NCBI RefSeq assembly: GCF_014192215.1
Contig: NZ_JACHXP010000011.1
Location: forward strand, 1 to 64,000
Reading direction: 5' to 3'
Source of the DNA: Halomonas cerina
GTDB taxonomy: Bacteria > Pseudomonadota > Gammaproteobacteria > Pseudomonadales > Halomonadaceae
Length of the DNA stretch: 64,000 nucleotides
Every line of letters begins with the position of its first letter. Position 1 is the first letter of the stretch. The translations under genes and the position numbers were made by a program. Positions 1-9,437 of this stretch are shown in pieces. Below the pieces are notes generated by a model. It saw only the letters and a program-made list of their open reading frames with translations, searched no databases and had not been told where the DNA came from.

Positions 1-96
1 GGCGTGCAGGGAACTTTCACCCCCAAGTCATCCCGAGGCACCACCCTCGGGAACAGCGCCAGTCAGGCGCTGCGCGCCATGCCTGGCGCACCACAC
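1..96. other. Non-coding left edge
   Basis: I see no convincing gene here. A 7-bp inverted repeat (CCCGAGG at 32-38, CCTCGGG at 45-51, 6-nt loop) could be a terminator or processing hairpin for a gene lying to the left of the window. It lacks a clear T-run on either strand. Confidence 0.3.
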
Positions 97-124
97 GAAA
101 ACCCGCCACGTGGGACGGGTTTTC
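97..124 (-). terminator. Rho-independent terminator of rpmE
   Basis: Perfect 9-bp arms GAAAACCCG (97-105) and CGGGTTTTC (116-124) enclose a further short palindrome CCACGTGG. Read on the minus strand, the hairpin ends in TTTTC. It lies 42 bp beyond the rpmE stop, and the A and T tracts on both sides would let it work in either direction. Confidence 0.8.
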
Positions 125-165
125 TCGGCAGTGTCGCCTGGCCGTGCCAGGCACCGGCGACACGA

Positions 166-378
166 TCAGCGCTTGATGGCGGCACCGAAACGCTTGTTGA
201 AGCGCTCGACGCGACCGCCGGTGGTCGCCTGCTTCTGCTTGCCGGTGTAGAAGGGATGGCACTGGGAGCAGACGTCCAGGGAGAGGTCGTGACCGGCAGT
301 GGAACCGACCTCGAAGGTGGCACCGCAGGAGCAGGTCGCGGTGACCGTCTTGTAATCCGGGTGAATAGCTTGTTTCAT
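166..378 (-). CDS. rpmE: 50S ribosomal protein L31 (zinc-binding type)
   Basis: A 70-residue L31, the same length as E. coli RpmE. It is a peripheral protein of the large ribosomal subunit that helps bridge the two subunits. The zinc-type cysteines are present (C16, C18, C37, C40, as TCSCG and CSQCH), so this is the primary paralogue rather than the cysteine-less YkgM type made under zinc starvation. The start at 378 gives the family N-terminus MKQAIHPDY, and a GAGG ribosome binding site lies 6 nt upstream. The gene is divergent from priA and has its own terminator. Confidence 0.96.
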   Translation of the reverse strand: MKQAIHPDYKTVTATCSCGATFEVGSTAGHDLSLDVCSQCHPFYTGKQKQATTGGRVERFNKRFGAAIKR

Positions 379-526
379 CTTGAGCCTCGTTGCGCTGTAT
401 GCCGCCACCTGATCCTCTGCCAGGCACCGCATACGGGTTGTCTGTAATATGCGAACCGGTTGCCGCCGCAGGCATCACTTCCCCACGGCGGCCGAGCATT
501 CTATCAGAGCCCACACCGGAGGCCAA

Positions 527-2770
527 TTGCCCGACATCCCCTGCCCACCCGCCCCCCGGGTGCTGGGCATCGCCATGCCCTCACCCCTGCGCCGCCTGTT
601 CGACTACCGCCCCTGCCAGACGGCCCCGGCCGCAGGTTGGCAGCCCGGTCTGCGGGTACGCGTCTCCTTTGGACGGCGCCAGGTGGTGGGGGTGGTGCTG
701 GAGTGCCGGGAGCACAGCACACTGCCGCTGGCCGACCTCAAGCCCATCGAGGCCTGCCTGGACGATGCCCCGCTACCGGCCGACTGGCTGTGGCTATGCC
801 GCTTCACGGCGCGCTACTATCAGCACCCGCTCGGCGGCACCCTCCATCAGGCCCTGCCGACTCTTCTCCGCCAGGGTCGCCCCTTGCAGGGACGCACCCG
901 GGAGCGCTGGCGGGTAACCTCTCAGGGCCTGGATGCCGCCCCAGAGCGTCTGGCCCGGGCACCCCGCCAGGCCGCGCTGCTGGGGATGCTGCGCCAGCAC
1001 CCCCACGGCCTGGTGAGCCAGGCGGTACTGGCCCAGTCCTTCACCCGCGACCAGTTGCGCGCCCTGGCCGACAAGGGGCTCGTCGAGCGCTCCGAGGAGC
1101 CCCTCGCCGCTCCTCCCCTGACCGAGCCGGGCCGGCTGCTGGCCGAACCGGCCTTGCCCCTTAACCACGAACAGGCCGCCACCCTGGCGGCCCTGCACGA
1201 GGGGCTCGAGGCCTTCCATCCCTGCCTGCTGCACGGCGTCACCGGCAGCGGCAAGACCGAGGTCTACCTCCAGCTGATCGAGGCCGTGGTGGCGCGCGGC
1301 CGCCAGGCGCTGGTGCTGGTCCCCGAGATCGGCCTGACGCCCCAGACGCTGGCGCGCTTTCGCCGTCGCTTCCGGATGCCGGTGGTGGCGCTGCACTCGG
1401 GGCTCACCGACCACGAGCGACTGGACGCCTGGACGGCCGCGGCCAGTGGACGGGCGCCTATCGTGATCGGTACCCGCTCGGCGGTCTTCACGCCCCTGGC
1501 ATGCCCGGGGGTGATCATCGTCGATGAGGAGCACGACGGCTCCTTCAAGCAGCAGGAAGGCCTGCGCTACCACGCCCGGGATCTGGCCGTGGCCCGGGCC
1601 CACCATCACCACATCCCGCTGGTACTGGGCAGCGCCACCCCGTCACTGGAGAGCCTTCAGCGCGCCTTGGCCGGCGACTATCGCCACCTGCGTCTCACCC
1701 AGCGCGCCAGCCGCCACCCCCCGGCACGGTTGGAACTCATCGACCTGCGCGGCCGCCGCCGCCAGGGCGGATTGATTCCTCCGGTACTGGAGGCCATCGG
1801 CGAGACCCTCGCCGCCGGCCATCAGGTGCTGGTCTTCATCAACCGGCGTGGCTTCGCGCCGACCCTGGCCTGCCATGCCTGCGGCTGGCTGGCCGAGTGC
1901 GACCACTGCGACGCCCGCATGACCCTGCACCGCCAGCCGCCGCTACTGGCCTGCCATCACTGCGACCGACGCCGTCCCCTCCCTGATGCTTGCCCCGAGT
2001 GCGGCAGCGCCGACCTGCGGCCTCTGGGCAGCGGCACCGAGCGCACCGAGGAGACCCTGGCCGAGCGATTCCCCGAGACACCCGTCTATCGCATCGACCG
2101 CGACAGCACCCGCCGCCGCGACGCCCTGGAGCAGCTCCTCGGCGAGGTGCGCCGGGGCGCACCCTGCCTGTTGGTCGGTACCCAGATGCTGGCTAAGGGC
2201 CATCACCTGCCCCACGTGACCCTGGTGGTGGTGGTCAACGCCGATGCCGGCCTGTACGCCAGCGATTTCCGTGCCCTGGAGCACAGCGCCCAGTTGCTTG
2301 AGCAGGTCGCCGGCCGGGCCGGGCGCGCCGCCCACCGGGGCCGGGTGCTGGTCCAGACGATGCACGCCGACGACCCCAACCTGCGTCTGCTGGCACACCA
2401 GGGCTATGATGCCCTGGCCGAGCAATTGCTGGAGGAGCGCCGGGCCGCGGCCCTGCCGCCCTTCCGCTTCCTGGCTCTGCTGCGCCTGGAGAGCCCGCGG
2501 GACGAGGCGGTGCAGGCGCTCGCTGGCGCGGCCGCCAGGGCGCTGCGCGACCACTTGGGCGAGCACCGTCTCGACGTCGATTGCCTGGGGCCGGTACCGG
2601 CCCCCATGGAGCGTCGCCAGAATCGCTACCATCTACAGGTCATGCTTACTGCCGAGAAGCGCAGCCGGCTCCACGCGGCGGTAGCCTGGCTCGCCACCTG
2701 GCTGGAAGCCGAGCCCGCGGCCCGTCGGGTGCGCTGGTCGCTGGATATCGATCCCCAGACGCTGGCCTAG
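527..2770 (+). CDS. priA: Primosomal replication-restart helicase PriA
   Basis: 3'-5' DNA helicase that recognises stalled forks and D-loops and reloads DnaB through PriB/DnaT. About 747 residues (E. coli 732). Visible motifs: Walker A GVTGSGKT near residue 238, DEEH box VDEEHDGSFK near 332, paired zinc-binding cysteines (CHACG, CDHCD, CHHCD, CPECG) at about 448-490, and the helicase motif GTQMLAKGHH. The start chosen is TTG at 527, because GGAGG lies 4 nt upstream and the N-terminus then resembles the family (PRVLGIAMPSPLRRLFDY). An ATG at 449 has no such support. The gene ends in TAG, directly followed by a heptad repeat array. Confidence 0.93.
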   Translation: MPDIPCPPAPRVLGIAMPSPLRRLFDYRPCQTAPAAGWQPGLRVRVSFGRRQVVGVVLECREHSTLPLADLKPIEACLDDAPLPADWLWLCRFTARYYQHPLGGTLHQALPTLLRQGRPLQGRTRERWRVTSQGLDAAPERLARAPRQAALLGMLRQHPHGLVSQAVLAQSFTRDQLRALADKGLVERSEEPLAAPPLTEPGRLLAEPALPLNHEQAATLAALHEGLEAFHPCLLHGVTGSGKTEVYLQLIEAVVARGRQALVLVPEIGLTPQTLARFRRRFRMPVVALHSGLTDHERLDAWTAAASGRAPIVIGTRSAVFTPLACPGVIIVDEEHDGSFKQQEGLRYHARDLAVARAHHHHIPLVLGSATPSLESLQRALAGDYRHLRLTQRASRHPPARLELIDLRGRRRQGGLIPPVLEAIGETLAAGHQVLVFINRRGFAPTLACHACGWLAECDHCDARMTLHRQPPLLACHHCDRRRPLPDACPECGSADLRPLGSGTERTEETLAERFPETPVYRIDRDSTRRRDALEQLLGEVRRGAPCLLVGTQMLAKGHHLPHVTLVVVVNADAGLYASDFRALEHSAQLLEQVAGRAGRAAHRGRVLVQTMHADDPNLRLLAHQGYDALAEQLLEERRAAALPPFRFLALLRLESPRDEAVQALAGAAARALRDHLGEHRLDVDCLGPVPAPMERRQNRYHLQVMLTAEKRSRLHAAVAWLATWLEAEPAARRVRWSLDIDPQTLA

Positions 2771-2868
2771 CGACGAGCGACGAGCGACGAGCGACGAGCG
2801 ACGAGCGACGAGCGACGAGCGACGAGCGACGAGCGACGAGCGACGAGCGACGAGCGACGAGCGATCAG
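2771..2868 (+). repeat. Heptad tandem array, 13 x CGACGAG
   Basis: Thirteen perfect 7-bp copies (2771-2861) and one degenerate copy (CGATCAG, 2862-2868). They start at the base after the priA TAG; counted from the G of the stop, the unit is GCGACGA. There are no spacers, so it is not a CRISPR. Because the unit is not a multiple of three, the reading frame shifts from copy to copy, and ORFs running through it are artefacts. Confidence 0.97.
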
Positions 2869-2873
2869 TCTAC

Positions 2874-2922
2874 GCCCGAAGCCCGAAGCCCGAAGCCCGA
2901 AGCCCGAAGCCCGAAGCCCGAA
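2874..2922 (+). repeat. Heptad tandem array, 7 x GCCCGAA
   Basis: Seven perfect copies of GCCCGAA, separated by 5 bp from the CGACGAG array. The same unit recurs as nine copies beyond trxB (57761-57823) and as two copies behind dnaE. It lies in the priA-argS gap, upstream of a candidate argS promoter. Confidence 0.97.
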
Positions 2923-2931
2923 GCCGAGCAA

Positions 2932-2963
2932 GGCTTTAAAGCCCGAGCGCAATTGTCGATAAT
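2932..2963 (+). promoter_or_regulatory. Palindrome and candidate argS promoter
   Basis: A perfect 12-bp palindrome GGCTTTAAAGCC (2932-2943) contains TTTAAA (2935-2940), which is 17 bp from GATAAT (2958-2963). This would be a weak sigma-70 promoter about 65 bp upstream of the argS ATG, with a possible operator over the -35. The match is partial and I infer it from position. Confidence 0.35.
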
Positions 2964-3029
2964 ATGCGCCCAAATGCCCGCCGACGGGCGATTGACACCA
3001 GCCCGCGCCACAGGACACCGGAATTTTCC

Positions 3030-4715
3030 ATGAAAGAGACCATTATCGCGCTGCTTGAGGGCGCCCTGGACGAGCTCAAGCGCCAGGAGCTCTTGCCCGC
3101 CGAGCTCGCCCCGACCATCAAGGTCGACCCTTCCCGCGACAAGGCCCACGGCGACTATGCTACCAACCTGGCCCTGATGCTCGCCAAGCCCGCCGGCAAG
3201 AAGCCCCGCGAGTTGGCCGAAGCGCTGGTCGCGGCCTTGCCGGAGAGCGATGCCGTGCAGAAGGTGGAGATCGCCGGCCCCGGCTTCATCAACTTCTTCG
3301 CCGCCACCGATGCCGCCGCCCAGGTGGTGCGCCAGGTGCTCGACGCCGGTGACGCTTACGGCCGCAGCCTGACGGGCCAGGGCCACAAGGTGCAGGTGGA
3401 GTTCGTCTCCGCCAACCCCACGGGCCCCCTGCACGTGGGCCATGGCCGCGGCGCCGCCATCGGCGACTGCCTGTGCCGCCTGCTCGAGGCCACAGGCTTC
3501 GACGTCACCCGCGAGTTCTACTACAACGATGCCGGTGCCCAGATCACCAACCTGGCGCTCTCGGTGCAGGCGCGGGTCAAGGGCATCGACCCCGGCGACG
3601 AGGGGTGGCCCACCGACGGCTACCGCGGCGGCTACATCATCGATGTGGCCAATGCCTACCTGGCGCGGGAGGCCGTCCATGCCGATGACCGCCACGTCAC
3701 CGCCAAGGGCGACCCGGACGACCTCGACGCCATCCGCGACTTCGCCGTGGCCTACTTGCGCCGCGAGCAGGACTTGGACCTGCGGGCCTTCGGCGTGGAG
3801 TTCGACGTCTACTTCCTCGAGTCCTCGCTCTACCGGGACGGCAAGGTGGAAGCCACCGTCGAGCGGCTGATCGAACAGGGGCATACCTACGAGCAGGATG
3901 GCGCCCTGTGGCTGCGCACCACCGACTTCGGCGACGACAAGGACCGAGTAATGCGCAAGGGGGATGGCGACTACACCTACTTCCTGCCCGATGTCGCCTA
4001 CCACCTGGACAAGTGGCAGCGCGGCTTCGAGACGGTGATCAACGAGCAGGGCGCCGACCACCACTCCACCGTCACCCGCGTCCGGGCCGGCCTGCAGGCG
4101 CTGGAGGTCGGCATCCCCGAGGGCTGGCCGGACTATGTGCTGCACCAGATGGTGATGGTCACCCGCTCGGGGGTCGAGGTGAAACTCTCCAAGCGCGCCG
4201 GCAGCTACGTCACCGTGCGCGACCTGATCGACGAGGTGGGGCGCGACGCTACCCGCTTCTTCCTGGCAGCCCGCCGCGCCGACTCCCAGCTAACCTTCGA
4301 CATCGACCTGGCGCGCTCCCAGTCCAACGATAACCCGGTCTACTACGTGCAGTACGCCCACGCCCGGGTCTGCAGCATGCTGCGCCGTGCCGAGGCCGAC
4401 GGCCTGCCCTTCGATCCTACCCTGGCCATGGCGAATCTGGCCCTTCTCGAGGCGGACCAGGAGAAGACCCTGATGAATCGCCTGACCCGCTACCCCGAGG
4501 TGGTGACGCATGCGGCCGCTGCCCGCGAGCCTCAGCAGATCGCCCAGTACCTGCTCGACCTCGCTGCCGAGTTTCACACCTGCTACAACGCGGTGAAGGT
4601 GATGGTCGAGGATGACGCCCTGCGCAACGCCCGCCTGGCCCTGGGCCTGGCCACCCGCCAGGTGCTGCGCAACGGCCTGGACCTGATGGGCGTGAGCGCT
4701 CCCGAGGAGATGTAA
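3030..4715 (+). CDS. argS: Arginyl-tRNA synthetase
   Basis: Class I aminoacyl-tRNA synthetase charging tRNA-Arg; 561 residues (E. coli 577). The HIGH-type motif is HVGH near residue 135 ([15 protein letters not shown]) and the KMSKS region is VKLSKRAG near 385. The C-terminal DALR anticodon-binding domain ends in [16 protein letters not shown]. The start at 3030 gives [16 protein letters not shown]; an in-frame ATG at 2964 would add 22 non-family residues. The SPOR protein follows after 3 bp, so the two are co-transcribed. Confidence 0.96.
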   Translation: MKETIIALLEGALDELKRQELLPAELAPTIKVDPSRDKAHGDYATNLALMLAKPAGKKPRELAEALVAALPESDAVQKVEIAGPGFINFFAATDAAAQVVRQVLDAGDAYGRSLTGQGHKVQVEFVSANPTGPLHVGHGRGAAIGDCLCRLLEATGFDVTREFYYNDAGAQITNLALSVQARVKGIDPGDEGWPTDGYRGGYIIDVANAYLAREAVHADDRHVTAKGDPDDLDAIRDFAVAYLRREQDLDLRAFGVEFDVYFLESSLYRDGKVEATVERLIEQGHTYEQDGALWLRTTDFGDDKDRVMRKGDGDYTYFLPDVAYHLDKWQRGFETVINEQGADHHSTVTRVRAGLQALEVGIPEGWPDYVLHQMVMVTRSGVEVKLSKRAGSYVTVRDLIDEVGRDATRFFLAARRADSQLTFDIDLARSQSNDNPVYYVQYAHARVCSMLRRAEADGLPFDPTLAMANLALLEADQEKTLMNRLTRYPEVVTHAAAAREPQQIAQYLLDLAAEFHTCYNAVKVMVEDDALRNARLALGLATRQVLRNGLDLMGVSAPEEM

Positions 4716-4718
4716 TCC

Positions 4719-5426
4719 ATGGCCAGCCGCCCACCGACGCCCCGCAAGCGCGGGGCCACCACCAGCAAGCGGCGCCCCGCCGCCCCGCCACCCCGACGCG
4801 GCCTGCCCGGCTGGCTGTGGGGTCTCGCCGGTCTCGTGGCCGGCTTCTTGATCTCTCAGCACCAGCACGGCACGGCTCCCTGGCAGGACACGCCACCGGT
4901 TTCGCCCCTGGCCACCGTGCTGCCCAAGACGCCGTCGGAGGCGCCCGAGGGCAATGACGAGACCCGCCAACCTCCGTCGATGCCGACTTTCGAATTCTAT
5001 ACTCTGCTGCCGGAGTCCGAGGTGATCGCGCCGAGCGGCAAGACGGCCTCCACGGCGACCCCTCCCCCGCGCCCTACGGACGAAGCCGAGACGGCCGAGG
5101 ACCCCATCGCTCGGGTCATCGCCGCGAATCAGAAGACCGACGCGCCCCCCCCCGAGGCCGCCCCTGCTGCCGGCTCCGCCGGCACCGACAAGCGCTACGT
5201 CCTGCAGGCGGCCTCCTTCCGCGATGCCGGCGATGCCCGCCAACTGGCCGGGCGCCTGAAGGACTTCGGCCTGCTGGCCCGCATCAGCGAGGTCGAGGCC
5301 ACTGGCGGGGCCACCTGGCATCGGGTCCAGGTCGGCCCCTACCAGGATCGCCGCGAGCTCAATCGCGCCCAGGACCTGATGGTTACCCAGGGCATCGACC
5401 CCCTGCTCATTCAGCTGCAGAACTGA
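4719..5426 (+). CDS. SPOR-domain cell-division/peptidoglycan-binding membrane protein (FtsN-like)
   Basis: A 235-residue bitopic inner-membrane protein. It has a basic cytoplasmic tail (residues 1-30, rich in Arg/Lys/Pro), one membrane segment at about 31-46 ([15 protein letters not shown]), a Pro/Ala/Glu-rich periplasmic linker, and a C-terminal SPOR domain (about 160-235, [10 protein letters not shown]...WHRVQVGPY). SPOR domains bind denuded glycan strands at the septum. The position between argS and hslV matches an FtsN-like gene of pseudomonads. True FtsN function is inferred, because SPOR proteins are diverse. Confidence 0.8.
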   Translation: MASRPPTPRKRGATTSKRRPAAPPPRRGLPGWLWGLAGLVAGFLISQHQHGTAPWQDTPPVSPLATVLPKTPSEAPEGNDETRQPPSMPTFEFYTLLPESEVIAPSGKTASTATPPPRPTDEAETAEDPIARVIAANQKTDAPPPEAAPAAGSAGTDKRYVLQAASFRDAGDARQLAGRLKDFGLLARISEVEATGGATWHRVQVGPYQDRRELNRAQDLMVTQGIDPLLIQLQN

Positions 5427-5530
5427 CGCGCCCGGGCAGGTCGACGCGACCCAGGTTGAATTCCGCACCGCCCGCCCGCACTTCTCCACTGAGCTTATTC
5501 GCGGCGCCCGGGCCTACCCTTGCGCCGAAA

Positions 5531-5558
5531 GTCATCGGGAGCAAGCCGCTCCCACAAG
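5531..5558 (-). repeat. REP-like hairpin carrying the approach to the hslV SD
   Basis: GGGAGC (5537-5542), AAGCC loop, GCTCCC (5548-5553). On the minus strand it reads TTGTGGGAGCGGCTTGCTCC, which resembles the common REP sequence of pseudomonads and relatives (from memory). It abuts the AAGGAG of hslV (5556-5561), so the element may have supplied part of this ribosome binding region. Confidence 0.55.
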
Positions 5559-5569
5559 GAGTCCCCTCC

Positions 5570-6088
5570 ATGACCACGATCGTTTCCGTGCGTCGCGGCG
5601 ACCAGGTGGCCCTGGCCGGCGATGGCCAGGTCTCGCTGGGCAACACCGTGATGAAGGGCAACGCCAGCAAGGTGCGTCGCCTCTACCGCGGCGAGGTGCT
5701 GGCCGGGTTCGCCGGTGGCACCGCCGATGCCTTCACCCTCTTCGAGCGCTTCGAGGCCCAGCTCGAGAAGTACCAGGGCAACCTGGTCAAGGCCGCCGTG
5801 GAGCTGGCCAAGGACTGGCGCACCGATCGCGCCCTGCGTCGGCTGGAAGCCCTGCTTGCCGTGGCCAACAAGGACGCCTCGCTGATCATCACCGGCAACG
5901 GCGACGTGGTGGAGCCCGAACGCGGCATCATCGCCATCGGCTCCGGCGGCAACTACGCCCTGGCTGCCGCCCGCGCCCTGCTGGAGAATACCGACCTCTC
6001 CGCCCGGGAGATCACCGAGAAGTCGTTGGAGATCGCCGGCGACATCTGCGTGTTCACCAACCATCACGTCACGCTGGAAGAGCTCTGA
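5570..6088 (+). CDS. hslV: ATP-dependent protease peptidase subunit HslV (ClpQ)
   Basis: Proteasome-like peptidase; two hexamers stack and are capped by HslU. 172 residues (E. coli 176). The N-terminus is MTTIVSVRR, so after Met removal the catalytic nucleophile Thr is first. The body follows the family closely ([36 protein letters not shown]). The start at 5570 has AAGGAG 8 nt upstream; an upstream in-frame ATG at 5456 is rejected because it would bury the catalytic Thr. One base separates the stop from hslU. Confidence 0.97.
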   Translation: MTTIVSVRRGDQVALAGDGQVSLGNTVMKGNASKVRRLYRGEVLAGFAGGTADAFTLFERFEAQLEKYQGNLVKAAVELAKDWRTDRALRRLEALLAVANKDASLIITGNGDVVEPERGIIAIGSGGNYALAAARALLENTDLSAREITEKSLEIAGDICVFTNHHVTLEEL

Positions 6089-6089
6089 T

Positions 6090-7412
6090 ATGACACGGAT
6101 GACCCCCCGCGAGATCGTTCACGCCCTGGATCAGTACATCATCGGCCAGCAGGATGCCAAGCGTGCCGTGGCCATCGCCCTGCGTAACCGCTGGCGGCGC
6201 ATGCAGCTCGATGACGAGCTGCGCCAGGAAGTCACCCCCAAGAACATCCTGATGATCGGCCCCACCGGGGTGGGCAAGACCGAGATCGCCCGCCGTCTGG
6301 CCAGGTTGGCCGGAGCCCCCTTCATCAAGGTCGAGGCCACCAAGTTCACCGAGGTGGGCTATGTCGGCCGTGACGTGGAATCGATCATCCGCGACCTCAC
6401 CGAGGCCGCCATCAAGCTGGTACGCGAGCAGGCCAAGGCCGAGGTGGGCCACCGCGCCGAGGACGCCGCCGAGGACCGCATCCTCGACGCCCTGCTCCCG
6501 CCGCCCCGAGGCCAGGAGGACCAGCCCCGTGCCGAGAGCTCGACCCGCCAGGCCTTTCGCAAGAAGCTTCGCGAGGGTGACCTCGACGACAAGGAGATCG
6601 ACATCGAGGTCACCCCCCAGGGCCAGGGTATCGACATCATGACCCCGCCGGGCATGGAGGAGATGACCAGCCAGCTGCAGAGCCTGTTCTCCAACATGGG
6701 CCGGCAGAAGACCGAGACGCGGCGGGTGGCGGTGAAGGACGCCTTCGCCCTGCTGCGTGACGAGGAAGCCGCCAAGCTGGTCAACGAGGATGACATCAAG
6801 AGCCGCGCCATCGAGGCGGTGGAGCAGAACGGCATCGTCTTCCTCGACGAGATCGATAAGGTGGCCAAGGGCAGCGGTCAGTCCAGCGGCGGCGAGGTCT
6901 CCCGCGAAGGCGTACAGCGTGACCTGCTGCCGCTGATCGAAGGCTCCACGGTCTCCACCAAGTACGGCATGGTGAAGACCGACCATATCCTGTTCATCGC
7001 CTCCGGCGCCTTCCACCTGTCGCGTCCGTCGGACCTGATTCCCGAACTGCAGGGCCGCCTGCCGATCCGGGTCGAGCTCGACGCCCTCTCCCCGGAGGAC
7101 TTCAAGCGCATCCTCACCGAGCCCTCCGCGGCGTTGACCCGCCAGTACCAGGCGCTGCTCAGGACCGAGGGGCTTGAGATCGGCTTTACCGACGACGGCA
7201 TCGAGCGCATCGCCGAGATCGCCTGGAAGGTCAACGAGGGAACCGAGAACATCGGCGCCCGCCGCCTGCACACCGTGATGGAGCGTCTGCTGGAGGAGGC
7301 CTCGTTCAAGGGGTCCGACATCGGCAGCCCCTTGACCATCGATGCCGCCTACGTCGACTCCCAGCTCGGCGAGTTGGCGATGGATGAGGATCTGTCGCGT
7401 TACATCCTATAA
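6090..7412 (+). CDS. hslU: HslUV protease ATPase subunit HslU (ClpY)
   Basis: AAA+ unfoldase that feeds substrates to HslV; 440 residues (E. coli 443). Walker A GPTGVGKT is at about 57-64. The acidic, family-variable I-domain follows (about 110-230), then Walker B VFLDEIDK near 250, the sensor region with GRLPIRVEL, and a C-terminus DLSRYIL that docks into HslV. The gene starts 1 nt after hslV, with GGAAGAG inside the hslV end as ribosome binding site. The TAA is followed at once by degenerate and then perfect heptads. Confidence 0.97.
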   Translation: MTRMTPREIVHALDQYIIGQQDAKRAVAIALRNRWRRMQLDDELRQEVTPKNILMIGPTGVGKTEIARRLARLAGAPFIKVEATKFTEVGYVGRDVESIIRDLTEAAIKLVREQAKAEVGHRAEDAAEDRILDALLPPPRGQEDQPRAESSTRQAFRKKLREGDLDDKEIDIEVTPQGQGIDIMTPPGMEEMTSQLQSLFSNMGRQKTETRRVAVKDAFALLRDEEAAKLVNEDDIKSRAIEAVEQNGIVFLDEIDKVAKGSGQSSGGEVSREGVQRDLLPLIEGSTVSTKYGMVKTDHILFIASGAFHLSRPSDLIPELQGRLPIRVELDALSPEDFKRILTEPSAALTRQYQALLRTEGLEIGFTDDGIERIAEIAWKVNEGTENIGARRLHTVMERLLEEASFKGSDIGSPLTIDAAYVDSQLGELAMDEDLSRYIL

Positions 7413-7527
7413 GCCACGCGCTACGGGCTTGGGGCTACGAGCCGCTCGAAGCTCGAAGCTCGAAGCTCGAAGCTCGAAGCTCGAAGCTCGAAGCTCGAAG
7501 CTCGAAGCTCGAAGCTCGAAGCTCGAA
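7413..7527 (+). repeat. Heptad array: 4 degenerate units then 12 x GCTCGAA
   Basis: The first units start directly after the hslU TAA and are degenerate but in strict 7-bp register: GCCACGC, GCTACGG, GCTTGGG, GCTACGA (7413-7440). After three bases (GCC), twelve perfect GCTCGAA copies follow (7444-7527). The array stops 3 bp before the AGGAG of the DUF971 gene. The degenerate units resemble the GCCACGA/GCTACGA units found behind slyX, which points to one family of sequences in different states of decay and expansion. Confidence 0.96.
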
Positions 7528-7543
7528 GCCAGGAGTCTATCCC

Positions 7544-7927
7544 ATGTCCGCCCCGATTCCCGTGAAGGTGCACTACCACAAGCAGGCCCGCGAACTCGAG
7601 CTCATCTACGAGAACGGTGAGCGTCACCGCCTATCGGTGGAGTACCTGCGAGTCTTCTCGCCGTCGGCCGAAGTGCGCGGCCATGGCCCCGACAGCGCTA
7701 CCCTGCAGGTCGGCAAGAAGCACGTGGGCCTGGCCAACATTACCCCGGCCGGCCGCTACGCGCTCAAGCTGCACTTCGACGATGGCCATGACAGCGGCCT
7801 CTACAGCTGGGACTACCTGTGGTGGCTGATCGAACATCGCGAGGCCAACTGGGCCGACTACCTGGACCGCCTCGAAGCCGCCGGCGCCTCACGGGAGCCG
7901 CTGGGCATCGAGATCAAGCAGCTGTAG
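7544..7927 (+). CDS. DUF971 (gamma-butyrobetaine hydroxylase-like N-terminal domain) protein
   Basis: A 127-residue single-domain protein of the DUF971 family (VEYLRVFSPSAEV, GLYSWDYLWWL). The domain also forms the N-terminus of gamma-butyrobetaine hydroxylases and occurs in iron-sulfur assembly contexts. Alone, its role is not known to me. AGGAG lies 8 nt before the ATG. It follows hslVU, as in pseudomonads. The C-terminus ends in LGIEIKQL. Confidence 0.8.
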   Translation: MSAPIPVKVHYHKQARELELIYENGERHRLSVEYLRVFSPSAEVRGHGPDSATLQVGKKHVGLANITPAGRYALKLHFDDGHDSGLYSWDYLWWLIEHREANWADYLDRLEAAGASREPLGIEIKQL

Positions 7928-8032
7928 CGGGCCCCGCGTCAAGACAATCGCTGCCACGGGAGGCTACAATGGCGCCCATCTCGAGGCCCACGGGCCTCCC
8001 CCCTACTTGCAGCGATTCGGGAGCCACACCGC

Positions 8033-8788
8033 ATGAGCCCCAGCGACAAGCGCACCACCCACTTCGGGTATCAGGATGTCCCGGTCGAGGAGAAGGCCTC
8101 GCGGGTGGCCGATGTCTTCCACTCGGTCGCGGCCCGCTACGACGTCATGAACGACCTGATGTCCTTCGGCATCCACCGCCTGTGGAAGCGCCTGACCATC
8201 GAGCGGGCCGGCGTGCGCCCGGGCCACAGCGTGCTGGACATCGCCGGCGGGACCGGCGATCTGACGCTGAAGTTTTCGCGGCTGGTCGGTCCCCGCGGCC
8301 GTGTGGTGCTCGCCGACATCAATGCCTCCATGCTGCGGGTCGGGCGCGACAGGCTGCTCGACCAGGGCGTCGGGGCCAACGTCGAGTACGTGCAGGCCAA
8401 CGCCGAGGCCCTGCCCTTCCCCGACAACACCTTCGACTGCATCACCATCGCCTTCGGGCTGCGCAACGTCACCGACCAGGACGCCGCCCTGCGCTCCATG
8501 GCTCGGGTGCTCAAGCCCGGCGGTCGCCTGCTGGTGCTGGAGTTCTCCAAGCCTGGCAATCCGCTGTTCTCCAAAGCCTACGACGAGTACTCCTTCCGCT
8601 TCCTGCCGCGGATTGGCCAGCTGGTGGCGGGCGACGCCGACAGCTACCGCTACCTGGCCGAGTCGATCCGCATGCACCCCGACCAGGAGACTCTCAAGGA
8701 CATGATGGAAGCCGCCGGCCTGGAGCGGGTCGAGTACACCAACCTCACCGGGGGCATCGTCGCCCTGCACCGCGGCATCAAGCTGTGA
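8033..8788 (+). CDS. ubiE: Ubiquinone/menaquinone C-methyltransferase UbiE
   Basis: SAM-dependent C-methyltransferase of ubiquinone (and, where present, menaquinone) synthesis; 251 residues, identical in length to E. coli UbiE. The SAM-binding motif [12 protein letters not shown] is near residue 68, and the signatures [17 protein letters not shown] and [17 protein letters not shown] are present. The next gene, ubiJ, starts within 8 nt, so this is the head of a ubiE-ubiJ-ubiB operon for the aerobic ubiquinone pathway. Confidence 0.96.
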   Translation: MSPSDKRTTHFGYQDVPVEEKASRVADVFHSVAARYDVMNDLMSFGIHRLWKRLTIERAGVRPGHSVLDIAGGTGDLTLKFSRLVGPRGRVVLADINASMLRVGRDRLLDQGVGANVEYVQANAEALPFPDNTFDCITIAFGLRNVTDQDAALRSMARVLKPGGRLLVLEFSKPGNPLFSKAYDEYSFRFLPRIGQLVAGDADSYRYLAESIRMHPDQETLKDMMEAAGLERVEYTNLTGGIVALHRGIKL

Positions 8789-8795
8789 GGTCGTG

Positions 8796-9437
8796 ATGGC
8801 GTTGACACCGACCCTGCTGCTGGCCGGCCTCGAGCGTACCCTCAATGCCCTGCTGGCGCGCGACCCTGCCGCCCCCACGCGTCTGGCCCGCCTGTCGGGC
8901 CAGCGCATCCTGCTGCGCCTCGAGCACCCGCCCCTGGCCCTGGTGCTGCAGTTTCATCCCCAGGGCGTGGACCTGCGGCGCCTCGACCTCCCGGTCGAGG
9001 AGGAGGTCGAGGCCGTCGTCGAACTCGATGCCGAGACCGCCGGCGCCCTGCTCGGCGGCGAGTCCATGGAGCGTCTGATGTTCCAGGGCCGCCTGGCGGT
9101 GCGCGGTCGCGTCCACCTGCTGGAGGCGACGCGTGACCTGTTCATGGACCTGGACCTGGACTGGGAGGGCGAGCTGGCCCGGTGGCTCGGCGACATCCCC
9201 GCTCATAGCCTGGCCGAGGGGGTGCGCAGCCTCGGGCGCTGGGGGCTGCGCACCCGACAGGAGCTCTGCGCCGACGTTTCGGAATATGTCTTCGAGGAAG
9301 CCCGCCTGCTGCCCGGTCGCCATCAGCTCGAGGCGCTGCGCGACCACCTCACCGAACTGGAGATTGCCGCCGATCGTCTCGAGGCACGGCTCGCCCGGCT
9401 GAACCGTCGCCTGGCCGGCACGAGGCCGGCCTCATGA
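8796..9437 (+). CDS. ubiJ: Ubiquinone biosynthesis accessory factor UbiJ (SCP2 domain)
   Basis: 213 residues with an N-terminal SCP2-type lipid-binding domain (about 15-115) and a C-terminal helical/coiled segment ([22 protein letters not shown]). UbiJ is the lipid-carrying partner in the soluble Ubi complex that processes ubiquinone intermediates. ATG at 8796 is preferred to a GTG 3 nt earlier because GAGG (8787-8790) is better spaced. It overlaps ubiB by 4 nt (ATGA), implying translational coupling. Confidence 0.85.
   Translation: MALTPTLLLAGLERTLNALLARDPAAPTRLARLSGQRILLRLEHPPLALVLQFHPQGVDLRRLDLPVEEEVEAVVELDAETAGALLGGESMERLMFQGRLAVRGRVHLLEATRDLFMDLDLDWEGELARWLGDIPAHSLAEGVRSLGRWGLRTRQELCADVSEYVFEEARLLPGRHQLEALRDHLTELEIAADRLEARLARLNRRLAGTRPAS

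Noticed and set aside
32..51. CCCGAGG/CCTCGGG hairpin as a terminator
   Set aside because: No T-run on either strand and the gene to the left is not visible.
2771..2922. Tandem repeats as a CRISPR array
   Set aside because: Units of 7 bp without spacers and no cas genes in the window.
7342..7620. ORFs encoding repeats such as LEARSSK through the heptad arrays
   Set aside because: They arise because three 7-bp units give a 21-bp (7-codon) period. They lack an SD and cross into hslU or the DUF971 gene.
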